Assembly: GCF_028473605.1 (NCBI RefSeq)
Contig: NZ_CP097267.1
Location: 624,501 to 688,500 of the forward strand
DNA length: 64,000 nucleotides
Reading direction: 5' to 3'
From: Acidovorax sp. NCPPB 3576
GTDB lineage: Bacteria > Pseudomonadota > Gammaproteobacteria > Burkholderiales > Burkholderiaceae_C
A program made the translations under genes and the position numbers. Below the pieces are notes generated by a model, which did not search any database, was not told the DNA's origin, and saw only the letters and a list, made by a program, of their open reading frames with translations. Shown piece by piece: positions 49,524 to 59,223 of this stretch. Every line of letters begins with the position of its first letter. Within the stretch, counting starts at the first letter, position 1.

Positions 49524-51401
49524 ATGGGCTTGCAGCTATTCCATTTCGTGTACGACACGCTGATGCAGAAGGCCAACGACAACACGCCTGGCAACAGCCT
49601 GTTCCTGCCGGTCGCGCTGTCCGGCATGAAGGGTTCGGACGGCCAGTTGTATCTGCCGCTGGAGGGCACCGACTGGAACCTGGACAACATCGGCGGCGCG
49701 CAGGACATCTCGGCCGACATGGCCACGTCCTGGTTCCAGGCCCTGTTTCCGCTGCTCATCAAGCTGAGCCAGCAGGCGAATCCCACGCCACCCGTCACTC
49801 AGCAGATGGTCGATGACGCCAAGGCCGCCGTGACCTACATCACCTCGCAGCGTTTGAACGTGGTGCCTTATTCCGGCCTCGGGCCGGACCTGGATGTGAG
49901 CCGCATCGAGATCCAGGGCCTGGCGAACATCCAGGTCAGCGGCGAGCCGCCGGTGGTCACCACCAGCAACGCCGGCTATACCGCGGACATCACGCTGAAT
50001 CTCAATGCCTATGCCTCCACGGGGCTGGCCTGGAACCAGCCGCTGGCGCTGGCAGGGCCTGCACAGGGAACGGACGCCACCACCAGTCCACCGACGCCTT
50101 TCAAAGGACTGGCGTTCACGCTCAAGCAATGCCTGTGCTTCGTGGACCAGAAAGGCAACATCGTCCCCCCGCCGCCGACGCTGGGGCTCACGCCATCGCC
50201 CGGACACGCGAACGGCTTCGACTGCCTGGCCACGGGCATCGCGCTGCTGAAGTTGTCCAACGCCAAGGTGGTGGCGAGCACGACCGTGAGCGTTGCAAGC
50301 CCCGTTGCGGCGCTGCAGATCGCACTGGACAAGATCCAGCTCGTCGCGATGCAGGGCGCCACGCCCACATTCACGCTGCAGAACCTGCAGTACCAGAGCA
50401 TCTCGCCCGTGCCCTTTCCCGCCTATATCAACACCAGCGTCTTCTATGCGCCCTGGAGCCAGTTCTTCAAGCAGGTGCTGTCCACGGGCGACGCGGCCCA
50501 GTTGCTGAGCGGCCAGGTCAATGGCGCGCTGATGGACCAGGGCAACCGCGGCCAGGTCGCGCAGCTGCTCAACCAGCAATTGAAGAATGCCTTCGACGAA
50601 ATTTTCGGCAGTACCCAGGTGGCGGGCAGCACCGTGGACACCGATGCGAACGCGGTGGACAAATACCTGTTCGACCGGGCACGCGGTGCGCTGAACGACT
50701 CTGGCAGCTACGTCTATCTGCCGACCCTGGTGCTGGGTTCGACATCGCCGGTGCTGGAGCCCTACACCGCCATCAACCTGAGCATTCCCGGTCCGTTCAA
50801 GACGCAGGTCATGGGGGTGAACATCGCGCTGTCGGGCATCGTGCTCCAGAGCCTGGCCATCACGGGCCTGTCGAATCTGGTCGCGCCGCCCGACAACATC
50901 GTCTTCGGCACCAACCAGCAAGCCAGCGCCACGCTGCTGCTGGGCACCATGAACCCCGGGCCGACCGTGAACGTGAAGGGCAGCCCCCGCAAGGTGCCCT
51001 CGCCACCGGCCACCGCCAGCACCCCCTTCACCCTGAACGTGCAGGTGAACCAGAACGCGCCGATCCCGCTGGGCGGCACATTGAACCTCAGCCTGCAGAA
51101 CAACAGCAACACGCTGGGCATCCAGACCACGCTGAACGCATCGGGCGACACGCCGGACGACCTGGAGCTGACCTACAGCCAGATCCTGCTGGTGGCCGGC
51201 GACAAGGACGTGGTGCTGACCGTCACGCTGCCGGACGACGAAGCGGCTTACGCGATGTTCATCAATGCGTTCCTGAGCCAGTCCCAATTGATCGAGCAGG
51301 TGGTGTCCGCCCTGAACGGGTACATCGCGGACAACCTGCAGCAGATCAGCGATGCGGCGACCCAATTCGCCCGCTCCGCCTTGAAGAACCTGGGGCAGTG
51401 A
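49524..51401 (+). CDS. Large unknown beta-rich protein, two similar halves, cluster gene 7
   Basis: 625 aa, not recognised. Two units of similar layout: strands with a GL-type turn (VSRIEIQGLANIQVSG; LQSLAITGLSNLVAPP), then an amphipathic helix (LLSGQVNGALMDQGNRGQVA; QLIEQVVSALNGYIADNLQQ). This could be a tandem of lipid-binding modules. Two cysteines close together (KQCLCFVD). No signal peptide. Starts 31 bp after gene 6 with GAGAGGA-type ribosome site. Confidence 0.7.
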   Translation: MGLQLFHFVYDTLMQKANDNTPGNSLFLPVALSGMKGSDGQLYLPLEGTDWNLDNIGGAQDISADMATSWFQALFPLLIKLSQQANPTPPVTQQMVDDAKAAVTYITSQRLNVVPYSGLGPDLDVSRIEIQGLANIQVSGEPPVVTTSNAGYTADITLNLNAYASTGLAWNQPLALAGPAQGTDATTSPPTPFKGLAFTLKQCLCFVDQKGNIVPPPPTLGLTPSPGHANGFDCLATGIALLKLSNAKVVASTTVSVASPVAALQIALDKIQLVAMQGATPTFTLQNLQYQSISPVPFPAYINTSVFYAPWSQFFKQVLSTGDAAQLLSGQVNGALMDQGNRGQVAQLLNQQLKNAFDEIFGSTQVAGSTVDTDANAVDKYLFDRARGALNDSGSYVYLPTLVLGSTSPVLEPYTAINLSIPGPFKTQVMGVNIALSGIVLQSLAITGLSNLVAPPDNIVFGTNQQASATLLLGTMNPGPTVNVKGSPRKVPSPPATASTPFTLNVQVNQNAPIPLGGTLNLSLQNNSNTLGIQTTLNASGDTPDDLELTYSQILLVAGDKDVVLTVTLPDDEAAYAMFINAFLSQSQLIEQVVSALNGYIADNLQQISDAATQFARSALKNLGQ

Positions 51402-51405
51402 AGCC

Positions 51406-53967
51406 ATGAGCAACGACATCTACGCCACCCTCCAGGGGGCACTGCAGACCGATGCGGGCAAGAAGGTGCTGCAACTGGCCCAAAGCCAGTTTCCCGGGCC
51501 CATCCAGACGGCGCTGGGCTACTACCTGAACGGCATCACGCTGCAGCTCGGCCCATCCGCCAGCCTGTCGGTCGATCCGTCCACGAAGCAACTGCAGCTA
51601 CAGGCGCAGCTCGACGGCGCCGACCTCGATCTGCAGGCCACCCCGAGCGGCGCGACGCTGACGCTCACCAGCCAGCAATACACCGATGCGCAGGTGGTGC
51701 TGACGTTCAGCCGACTCGACAGCGGCGTGCAGATGACGCTGGACGCCACCATGGGCGCCAGCCTGCAGTGGCCGCTGCAGAACCTGTGGCCTGCGGAACT
51801 TGCCTGGACTCCGGCCAACCAGATCGCGTTCTCCGAGGGCCAGTTGAAGCTGAGCTACGCGTCGGGCCCGTCCATCCAGTTCAACGGGCAAGGCGGGCTG
51901 CTTTACTCCAACCAACCCTTCTTGAACGCCGCGCTCAGCGTGCAGCGCACGGACCAGGGCGCAGGCGTCATGTTCGGCGCGGTGGTCCAGCAGTGGTCGC
52001 CGGGGTTGCTGTGGCAGCCCCTGTCGGCGCTGACCTTCAACGACAGCGGGGTGGTCGTCTCCACCATCGCGGGCCAGTCCGGCAGCCTGGCGTCGCTGGG
52101 CCTGCTGAGTGCGGACGCGGTGCCTGCGATCGCGGCCGATTTCGACATCGCGCCCGGCTTCGTTCTGTTTTCGTCGCTGCAACTCACCGACTCCCTGCAG
52201 GCGATCGCCAACTTCATGGGCGACGTTTCGCAGTTGGCCTTGTTCGCCACCTATGCCAAGGACAGTGGGGACAAGACGCTCAAGGCGGTCCTCAAGAACA
52301 CGTTCAGTGCCAAGGGCAACGGCGTGTTCGAGTTCGACGGCTTCACGCTCGACTGGGAAGACCCGGGCCAGGGCAGCAGCAGCGTGAACGCCACGGCCTC
52401 CGGCCTCTTTCGGCCCGACGCCGGCACCGAGATCACGCTCGATCTCACGGGCAGCATCGTTCCCTCGCAAGGCGATTTGAGCGTCACCCTGTCTTTGCAG
52501 AACTGGAACCAGCCTTTCGGTTTGCAAACCGTGAACATCGTGGAGCTGCAGGGCACGGTGACGGTGGGCGCGGAGGCCGCCGGCGTGACGCTGAGCGCGG
52601 GAGGCGACCTGAAGCTGCAGAACCCCAATGCGCCGCAGTACGCGTTCGATGTGGGTTTCGAAGTGGAGGTGGTGGATTTCGAAGTGCCCAACGGCATCGC
52701 GGTCTGGACGCAGGCCGACCAGCAGCCGATGCAGCTGTCCAACGTGTTCAACGCCGCTTTCGCGCTCGATTTTTCCCCGCAGACGCTGGACAACGACCAC
52801 CAGCCCGAGATCGCCGACGTGGTGCGCTTTCTCGACGAGATCATCAGCATCAAGCAGTTCACCTTCTGGTTCGTGGAGGGCGCGCAGTTGCAGAAGATCG
52901 GCGACCGCGGCCCCTTCCCGGCGGGCTTCGGGCTGCAAGCCGAGTTCGGCCTGCTGGGCCAGGACGATGTGCAGGTGACCGCCACGCTGGCCGAATCGGC
53001 CGATGCCAAGGCCGGCTTTTCCGGCTACATCCTGGTGCAAAAGGCGATTGCCTGGGGCAGTGTCTTCGCGCTGTCCGGCTGGGACCCCACGACCAGCAAG
53101 CCGAACGGCCAGGGTCCGATGCTGGCGATCGCCGCAACGCCGGATGGCATCGTGGTGCCGCAGATCAACGGCGGCAACCCGGTGCGCTTTTATTCGTCGC
53201 TGTACCTGAAGTTCCTGGACGTGGTGGAAGACCACCTCTATGCGCTCGCCACCACCGACAACCAGTTCCAGCTGGACTATGCGGTGCAGAACGGCCAGCC
53301 GACGGGCGGCTGCGGCGCGTGGGCGGGCGACAGCATCACGTTCATGCTCAATCCGCAGGCCAAGCAACTCAGCGCTTCGTTCGGCTTCAACTTCGGCTGG
53401 CATGACATCGAGTGGGACGGCATCACCCTGTGGGGCGTGACGCTGGTGCCGAAAATCCAGTTGCCGAATTTCAGCGTGGCGGCGGGCCTGGGCTTTTCCG
53501 CCTCGATGGAGGCCCTGGTGGTGACTGGCTATTTCGATTTCAGCCTGTTCGGGCTCGACCTCCACCTGGGCGATCAGGCCAGCCCCTACACGCTGCTGAA
53601 TGTGAACGTGGCCGGCGTCATCGCCCAGCTCAAGGATGTGGCGGGCCATCTGCTCACCGCGCTGAAGCAGGAGGCTTCGGCCCTGATCCAGGCGGTGCTG
53701 TCCGGCCTGGACCGCTTCGTGGGCTGGGTCAAGGACCAGTGGCGCAATTTCGTCAACGGCCTGCAACTGGTCGGCCAGATCCTGCAGGACCAGTTCAAGC
53801 AACTGGGCAAGGACCTCGCCACGCTGCTGCAGAGCCTGGGCGCGCTCGCGGCCGAAGTGCAGCAGGCCATGGTCGCCCTGGGCTATGAACTGGAGAAGGT
53901 CGTGGACTGGCTCGGCGATCTGTTCGGCTGCCCGATCAACAAAGCGTCGAGTGCGTTGCCCAGCTAA
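51406..53967 (+). CDS. Very large unknown beta-rich protein, cluster gene 8
   Basis: 853 aa, not recognised. Residues about 40-730 are almost continuous beta-strand sequence (for example LQLQAQLDGADLDLQATPSG; TVTVGAEAAGVTLSAGGDLK), many with alternating polarity, such as a long groove or solenoid. The C-terminal 120 residues are amphipathic helix (LLTALKQEASALIQAVLSGL; DQFKQLGKDLATLLQSLGAL). No signal peptide; two cysteines in GGCGAW and FGCP. Four bases after gene 7. Last gene of the cluster. Confidence 0.7.
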   Translation: MSNDIYATLQGALQTDAGKKVLQLAQSQFPGPIQTALGYYLNGITLQLGPSASLSVDPSTKQLQLQAQLDGADLDLQATPSGATLTLTSQQYTDAQVVLTFSRLDSGVQMTLDATMGASLQWPLQNLWPAELAWTPANQIAFSEGQLKLSYASGPSIQFNGQGGLLYSNQPFLNAALSVQRTDQGAGVMFGAVVQQWSPGLLWQPLSALTFNDSGVVVSTIAGQSGSLASLGLLSADAVPAIAADFDIAPGFVLFSSLQLTDSLQAIANFMGDVSQLALFATYAKDSGDKTLKAVLKNTFSAKGNGVFEFDGFTLDWEDPGQGSSSVNATASGLFRPDAGTEITLDLTGSIVPSQGDLSVTLSLQNWNQPFGLQTVNIVELQGTVTVGAEAAGVTLSAGGDLKLQNPNAPQYAFDVGFEVEVVDFEVPNGIAVWTQADQQPMQLSNVFNAAFALDFSPQTLDNDHQPEIADVVRFLDEIISIKQFTFWFVEGAQLQKIGDRGPFPAGFGLQAEFGLLGQDDVQVTATLAESADAKAGFSGYILVQKAIAWGSVFALSGWDPTTSKPNGQGPMLAIAATPDGIVVPQINGGNPVRFYSSLYLKFLDVVEDHLYALATTDNQFQLDYAVQNGQPTGGCGAWAGDSITFMLNPQAKQLSASFGFNFGWHDIEWDGITLWGVTLVPKIQLPNFSVAAGLGFSASMEALVVTGYFDFSLFGLDLHLGDQASPYTLLNVNVAGVIAQLKDVAGHLLTALKQEASALIQAVLSGLDRFVGWVKDQWRNFVNGLQLVGQILQDQFKQLGKDLATLLQSLGALAAEVQQAMVALGYELEKVVDWLGDLFGCPINKASSALPS

Positions 53968-53976
53968 CTGAACAGC

Positions 53977-55185
53977 TCAACGCGCACAGTGCGGCGCCCG
54001 GCCTTCGCGCAGTTCGGTCGCCCGCTGCACGGTGCCCGGGTGGCTGTTCAGCAGCGACAGCAGGCCCTCGCCGCCGGGCTCGATGCTTGGCGAGCGTTTC
54101 GGCGGATCACTCTGGCCCTTGTCCTCCGATGGCTTGCCGGGGTGTTTCTTGTCCTCGTCGTGCGCAATGGCCAGCAGCAGGTCGGCCATGGGCGCGGTGG
54201 GCAGGTGGGCCTGGCCCATGAGCGCGATGGCGTAGCAGTCGGCTTCGCGTTCGTGGTCGCGGCTGTAGGCCAGGCCGGTGAGCAGCGCGCCGCCGGTGGA
54301 CAGCAGGCCCGACACATCCCCCAGCGCCAGCCCCAGGCCGATGTTGAGCACGCCTTGCTCGACCACGGTGCGGGTGGTGTGGCGGTGCACGACATGGCCG
54401 ATTTCGTGCGCGAGCACGCCGACCAGCGCGTCGTCGCTCAGGCCGTTCTTCGCGGCCGCCTGGGCCAGTCCGTCGGTCATGACCACACGCCCGCCGGGCA
54501 GCGCGAAGGCATTGGCGCCCATGCCCTGGCGGAACTCCAACTGCAGGCGCGGCGCGTAGCCGCTGTAGCGCGGCGGCAGGGTGCGCGCCTGCGCCGCCAG
54601 CGCATCGAAGCGCTCGCGCAGCTGGGCCTGGCGGGCGGTGGGCAGGGTGCTGGCTTTCAGCGTGCCTTGGTCCATCTGCTGCATGGCGCGGTCCGCCAAT
54701 GCGGCCTCCCAGGCGATCGGCACGTGGCGCGTGAGCTGCGTGGCGGCCCAGGGCGTGCCGTAGCGGTAGAACAGCACCAGCGCCAGCACCGAGGCCAGCA
54801 CGGTGGCGGCCAGCACGGTCCAGCGGGTCTGCATGCGTTGCGCGATGCCCGGGCGGTGGCCGGCCGCGTGCATGGCGGCCTGCCAGGCGCTGACCGCCTC
54901 GATCTCCAGGCTGCCGTGGTCGCGCAGGTCCACCACGATGCGTTGGGGCAGTCGGTCCGCGCTCCAGGATTCGGGCCAATCGACCTCGCGAAAGCCGAAC
55001 GCGCGGGGCGTGGCACCGGGGGCCAGGGGATGCAGCGTGAGCGTGGGCCCCCGCGCGCCGGCCGACAGTCCCACCAGCGCCGGCTGGCCTTTGCTGCTCA
55101 GCCCGTCGTACCAGCGTGCGGGCACCAGGGCCGGCGCGCCCGCGTCAGGGGAGGGAGCCGCCGGGTGCGCGGAAGGGTCGGCCAT
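53977..55185 (-). CDS. M48-family metallopeptidase with N-terminal DUF7092-like region
   Basis: 402 aa. An N-terminal beta-rich domain (PARWYDGLSSKGQPALVGLS), one membrane helix (TVLAATVLASVLALVLFYRY, about 133), then the peptidase domain with zinc motif HEIGH (about 260), SRDHEREADCYAIALM (third ligand Glu) and a C-terminal LLSLLNSHPGTVQRATELR. Resembles M48 family proteases paired with YjgN-type genes, as here (DUF898 gene 28 bp upstream). Probably handles envelope proteins. Confidence 0.87.
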   Translation of the reverse strand: MADPSAHPAAPSPDAGAPALVPARWYDGLSSKGQPALVGLSAGARGPTLTLHPLAPGATPRAFGFREVDWPESWSADRLPQRIVVDLRDHGSLEIEAVSAWQAAMHAAGHRPGIAQRMQTRWTVLAATVLASVLALVLFYRYGTPWAATQLTRHVPIAWEAALADRAMQQMDQGTLKASTLPTARQAQLRERFDALAAQARTLPPRYSGYAPRLQLEFRQGMGANAFALPGGRVVMTDGLAQAAAKNGLSDDALVGVLAHEIGHVVHRHTTRTVVEQGVLNIGLGLALGDVSGLLSTGGALLTGLAYSRDHEREADCYAIALMGQAHLPTAPMADLLLAIAHDEDKKHPGKPSEDKGQSDPPKRSPSIEPGGEGLLSLLNSHPGTVQRATELREGRAPHCAR

Positions 55186-55213
55186 GCGGGCGCGGTGCGG
55201 CAAGGGAAAAGCG

Positions 55214-56455
55214 TCAGCCGATCAGGTCGAGGCCGGCCGCGTCGGCCAGTGCGTCACCCACGCCGCCCTGCTGCTGGCGCACGAGCTGGCCGGCCACCTG
55301 GTCCACGCCGCCCTTGATGTGCAGGGTGACCGATTCGAGCTTCATGCGGTATTCGCTCACGCGGGCGAACGGGCGGTAGAACCCGAGCGTGACCACGGTG
55401 AGCAGAATGTTCTTGAGCCGCAGCGCCACGTAGCGGCCCGCGCGCAGGTCGCACTTGAAGCGGGCCATGTGGCTCACGCCGATGTTGTTCCACATGAGCT
55501 GGAACATGCGGGCTTCGCGAAATGCGCGCGCGGGTGCCGAGGCCAGCAGGAACACGACGAAGAACAGGATGAAGCCCAGCACGATGAACACGAACAGCCA
55601 CAGCCCCATGCGCTGCGTGGAACTGGCCAGCAGCGCCCACGAGCCCTTCAGCGCCGCGGCGATGACGGCGCCCAGCACGGCCGACGACAGGAGAAACACC
55701 AGCACGGTGGCGACCCAGACCTTGACGAAGTCCACGTACTCCGGCTTCCAGCGGCCGGGCTCGGCGCCGATCTGCGAGCGCAGCACGAGCAGGCTGCGGT
55801 AGTTGTATTCGAGCCGGATGAAGCACAGCACGATGAGCACCAGGCCGAGTGCCAGCAGGCCCCACATGGGCGCCGTCACCTTGGGCAGCTTGCGGCCGCT
55901 GGCCTGCAGTTGCGCCTCGGGCGACAGCGCTTGCAGCCCGAAGAACACTGCCATGGCCACCAGCGCGATGGCGAACACGGGCCAACTGGCCTTGTAAACC
56001 TCACGCCAGTTGGCGGTGAACTGCAGGCGCAGCCCCTTCCATCGCGTGTTGGCCAGGCGAAAGCGCATGGCGCTGCCCCAGATGAGCGGGGCGAGGAGGG
56101 CGCCGCCGATCAGGAACAGGCCCACGGTGGCGTCCTGGCCCGTGCGCACGGCGATCTGGTAAGCGGCGGTGAGGCCCAGCAGCACGACGAAGCCGAAGAC
56201 CATGCGGCGCTGCTGCGCGGTGAATTCGAGGGGGCTGCCGGCCACCAGGGTGTGGCCGTAGAAGTATTGCGCGGTGCGCCGCCGTGCCCACGGCGTGTAC
56301 AGGCCGAGCGTGAGGATGCCCAGCAGCACGTTCACGATCCACACCCGGAAGTATTCGCCGCCGCTGCCGGTGAAGACCAGGCCGTGCGGTTCGATGCCGT
56401 GCGATGTGAAGGAAGAAGACACCCGGCTGTCGCCGGGCGGGGTGGTCATGTCCAT
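55214..56455 (-). CDS. YjgN/DUF898 multi-span membrane protein
   Basis: 413 aa. About eight hydrophobic helices with the DUF898 signatures: GSGGEYFRVWIVNVLLGILT, LGLYTPWARRRTAQYFYGHT and their second-half counterparts KNILLTVVTLGFYRPFARVS. The duplicated motif marks two DUF898 repeats. Function unknown. First gene of a pair with the M48 peptidase. GGAG lies ten bases before the ATG at 56455; a second in-frame ATG follows two codons later. Confidence 0.85.
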   Translation of the reverse strand: MDMTTPPGDSRVSSSFTSHGIEPHGLVFTGSGGEYFRVWIVNVLLGILTLGLYTPWARRRTAQYFYGHTLVAGSPLEFTAQQRRMVFGFVVLLGLTAAYQIAVRTGQDATVGLFLIGGALLAPLIWGSAMRFRLANTRWKGLRLQFTANWREVYKASWPVFAIALVAMAVFFGLQALSPEAQLQASGRKLPKVTAPMWGLLALGLVLIVLCFIRLEYNYRSLLVLRSQIGAEPGRWKPEYVDFVKVWVATVLVFLLSSAVLGAVIAAALKGSWALLASSTQRMGLWLFVFIVLGFILFFVVFLLASAPARAFREARMFQLMWNNIGVSHMARFKCDLRAGRYVALRLKNILLTVVTLGFYRPFARVSEYRMKLESVTLHIKGGVDQVAGQLVRQQQGGVGDALADAAGLDLIG

Positions 56456-56549
56456 GGGCTGCGCTCCTCAGTGCCGCGGAGTGTAGCTCAGCCCTTTTGC
56501 GCCGGGTGGCCTGTCCATCGGGCTGTAGCGCAATACCAACTTGCGGTGG

Positions 56550-56570
56550 CAGCTATTGTTTTTGTAGCGA
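56550..56570. repeat. Possible degenerate copy of the GCTA-hairpin repeat
   Basis: GCTATTGTTTTTGTAGC (56552-56568) resembles the hairpin of the repeats at 28204 and 59224 but lacks their TATGCC block. It lies in the gap between the pseudouridine synthase-like gene and the DUF898 gene. Confidence 0.35.
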
Positions 56571-56630
56571 TTTTTTGCGGCAGGCCGTGTCGCGGACCGT
56601 GCCGCCGTTCGCGCGGCGAAGCCGCCGCCG

Positions 56631-57470
56631 TCAGAACTTTTCCCAGGGCTGCAGGTAGCGCCACTGGCCCTCGGGCACCTTGGCCAGCGGTACGCGGCCG
56701 ATGCGGATGCGTTTGATGGCCACGACCGACAGGCCCACGGCCTCGCACATGGCCGGGATCTGCCCGGGGCGGATGCCCTTGAGCGCAAAGCGCAGGCGCG
56801 TCTCGTTTTGCCAGCTCACCTTGATGGGCGGCAGCGGGCGGCCGTTGAAGCTCAGGCCGTGGCAGAGCTTCTTCAGGCCGCTGTCCGACAGCGTGCCCTG
56901 CACCTCGACGATGCATTCCTGCTCCAGCGATTCGATGTCCTCGGCCAGCTTGCGGGCGATGCGCGCATCCTGCGTGTACACGACCAGGCCGCTCGCGGGC
57001 GTGGGCAGCGGGGTGAAGCATTCGAGCGACCGGAAGTGCCGCTGCAGCACCCGCGTGCCGCTGGCGTCGTCGGCCGTGTGCGAGGCGGGGCCGAGCAGGG
57101 TGAGCGCCGAGGGCTCGCCCTGGCTGCGGCTGCCGTGGCTGCCATGGACCTCTTGGTTCCTTTGGCCTTTGGGGCCGCCCTGGCCTGGCTGCGCCGCGCC
57201 GCCGGGGCCCGGCGGGGCGCCCAGGCCCGCCTCGTAGCCCACGGGCTTGTGCAGCAGCAGCGTCACCGGGGTCAGCTCCATCAGGTTGGCGTCCTTGTCC
57301 ATGGCCACCGTCTGGTGCGGCGAGACGCGCGCGCCGGGTGCCTCGACCACGCGGCCGTCCACGCTGACCCAGCCGCCCTCGATGTATTGCTCGGCCGTGC
57401 TGCGCGAGCAGCCCAGTTGTTCGGCCACGCGTTTGGCGAGGCGGATGTGTTCACGGGTGGGATCAGACAT
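56631..57470 (-). CDS. RsuA/RluF-like pseudouridine synthase homologue lacking the catalytic Asp
   Basis: 279 aa. N-terminal S4 RNA-binding domain (RLAKRVAEQLGCSRSTAEQY...VSVDGRVV), then the synthase fold: LLLHKPVGYEAG, FTPLPTPASGLVVYTQD, LSFNGRPLPPIKVSW, and the C-terminal IRPGQIPAMCEAVGLSVVAIKRIRIG. Family enzymes carry GRLDxxSxGL at the active site; here the corresponding stretch is PLPTPASGL, with Pro at the Asp position. A Gly/Pro/Gln-rich insert (about 83-125) follows the first motif. It may bind rRNA without isomerising uridine. Overlaps the next gene upstream by eight bases. Confidence 0.82.
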   Translation of the reverse strand: MSDPTREHIRLAKRVAEQLGCSRSTAEQYIEGGWVSVDGRVVEAPGARVSPHQTVAMDKDANLMELTPVTLLLHKPVGYEAGLGAPPGPGGAAQPGQGGPKGQRNQEVHGSHGSRSQGEPSALTLLGPASHTADDASGTRVLQRHFRSLECFTPLPTPASGLVVYTQDARIARKLAEDIESLEQECIVEVQGTLSDSGLKKLCHGLSFNGRPLPPIKVSWQNETRLRFALKGIRPGQIPAMCEAVGLSVVAIKRIRIGRVPLAKVPEGQWRYLQPWEKF

Positions 57471-59154
57471 GGCCGGTTTCCAGGAAAAGGTTCAGTGCGC
57501 GGATGCGCTCGACATGGGCCAGCAGCGAGCGCTGGGCCACCGGCCACATGCGCTCGGGCACATCGCCGTAGGCGTGGCGCACCCAGTCGTCCGGGCTGCC
57601 ATCGGGAAAGGCCTGCATGGCGGCCAGCACCTTGGCCTCGCGCGCCAGGCGGTGGGCCTTGAGGCCGGTGATGGCGCCGCGCGCATCGCCCAGCACGTAG
57701 CCGTGCGCGGGCAGGATGAACTGCACGCCATGCCGCTCGCACAGCGCATCGAGCCGGTCGAGCGAATCGAGGTAGTCGGCCATGTTGCCGTCCGGCGGGT
57801 CCACCACCGTGGTGCTGCCGTTCAGGATGTGGTCGCCGCTGAAAAGCAGGCCGTCTTCGACCAGCAGCAGGCACAGGTGGTTGGCCGCGTGGCCGGGGGT
57901 GTGCACCACCTCCAGTGTGTGCGTCGCGCCCTCGGGCGACGGGCCGGCCAGCACCAGCCGCTCGCCATGCGCCAGCGCGCGCTCGGGCACGAAGTGGCTG
58001 GCCGCGCGCGCCGTGGGCGCCGACGGCAGGCCCAGGATGGGTGGCGCCGCGCGGCCATGGGCGGCCACCCGGGCCTGCAGCGGCAGTGCGCCGGGGGAAT
58101 GGTCGGGGTGCGAATGCGTGCACACGATCATGCGGATGTCGCCGCCGGCCGCACGCCACAGGCGTTCCAGGTGCTCGGCATCCTGCGGGCCGGGATCGAT
58201 GGCGATGAACCCCGTGACCGGATCGCCCACCAGGTAGCTGTTGGTGCCCGGGCCGGTCATCACGCCGGGATTGGGCGCGGTGAGCCGCTGCACGTTGCGC
58301 AGCAGCGGCACCGGGTGGTCGCTCTGCCAGTCGAGCGGGTGAACGATCTGGCCGTCGGGGCACACCAGCGCCAGTTCGCCGAAGGGCGGCTCGTGTTCCA
58401 TGTGGCGCGACTCCCGGCCCGCCAGCAGGCCGGCGCGCGGGCAGCTGGTCCACAGCGGCGCCTCGTGCGCCACGGCGGCCAGCACGGCGTCCACGCCATC
58501 GAACCGCGCCAGACGCTCCAGCGTGCGGATGGTGGGGTAGATCATGAAGAAGCGGCCTGCGGCATGGCGCTCCAGCGCGTCGGCCGGGCGCACCCACACG
58601 GGCTCGAACTGCTCGGCCTCGTCGGCCACGGGCTCCTGGCCCTCGGGCATGCGCGCCACGAGAAAGGGCACGTCGAAGCGGCGCGGCAGATCGCGGTCGG
58701 CCGTCCAGTGGGCGAGCAGGAACACGGCATCGGCCGCCAGCCGCAGCCCGCGTGCCTGGCACTGCGCCACGAACGGCGCGTGGCGGTCCAGCGCGGCGAT
58801 GTCCGCCGCATCGGCGAAGCAGCCATCGGCACGGCGCGCCAGCAGCACGCCCAGCTCCTCGAAGCTCTCGCGGATGGCGGCGATGGCCTGCGTCACGCGC
58901 AGGTCGTTCTGCGTGGGGCGCCGGTCCGCGGCGGCGTGCGAGGCGGGAGCGGCGTCCAGCGCGTCGATGCCGCCGCCCGGAAACACGTAGGCGTCGGGCG
59001 CGAAGCTGGCGTTCGGCGAGCGGCGCGTCATCAGCACTTCGAGCCCGGCGCCGCCGCCGGCCGCCGGCACATCGCGCAGCAGCAGCACGGTGGCCGCGGC
59101 GCGCGTGGCGACCGGCTCGCGGTGGGGATGGAGTTGTTGGGAGGTGCGGGGCAT
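57463..59154 (-). CDS. NUDIX-like / metallo-beta-lactamase fusion protein
   Basis: 563 aa. N-terminal NUDIX-type domain (about 20-265): PDAYVFPGGGID and AIRESFEELGVLL fit the Nudix box G-x5-E-x7-REUxEE. C-terminal metallo-beta-lactamase domain (about 290-540): GPGTNSYLVG, zinc motif THSHPDHSPGA, VVHTPGHAANHLCLL, FSGDHILNG, LPAHGYVLG. This resembles LACTB2-like proteins. Possible roles are thioester or RNA hydrolysis plus nucleotide sanitation. ATG at 59154. A truncated second copy of its 5' part lies at 61188-61958. Confidence 0.87.
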   Translation of the reverse strand: MPRTSQQLHPHREPVATRAAATVLLLRDVPAAGGGAGLEVLMTRRSPNASFAPDAYVFPGGGIDALDAAPASHAAADRRPTQNDLRVTQAIAAIRESFEELGVLLARRADGCFADAADIAALDRHAPFVAQCQARGLRLAADAVFLLAHWTADRDLPRRFDVPFLVARMPEGQEPVADEAEQFEPVWVRPADALERHAAGRFFMIYPTIRTLERLARFDGVDAVLAAVAHEAPLWTSCPRAGLLAGRESRHMEHEPPFGELALVCPDGQIVHPLDWQSDHPVPLLRNVQRLTAPNPGVMTGPGTNSYLVGDPVTGFIAIDPGPQDAEHLERLWRAAGGDIRMIVCTHSHPDHSPGALPLQARVAAHGRAAPPILGLPSAPTARAASHFVPERALAHGERLVLAGPSPEGATHTLEVVHTPGHAANHLCLLLVEDGLLFSGDHILNGSTTVVDPPDGNMADYLDSLDRLDALCERHGVQFILPAHGYVLGDARGAITGLKAHRLAREAKVLAAMQAFPDGSPDDWVRHAYGDVPERMWPVAQRSLLAHVERIRALNLFLETGHV

Positions 59155-59223
59155 CGGGCGATTATCGGCAGTGGGCGCCGGGGCGCTGCCCGACCGCGCC
59201 CCGATGGGGGACAAGGCGGCCGA

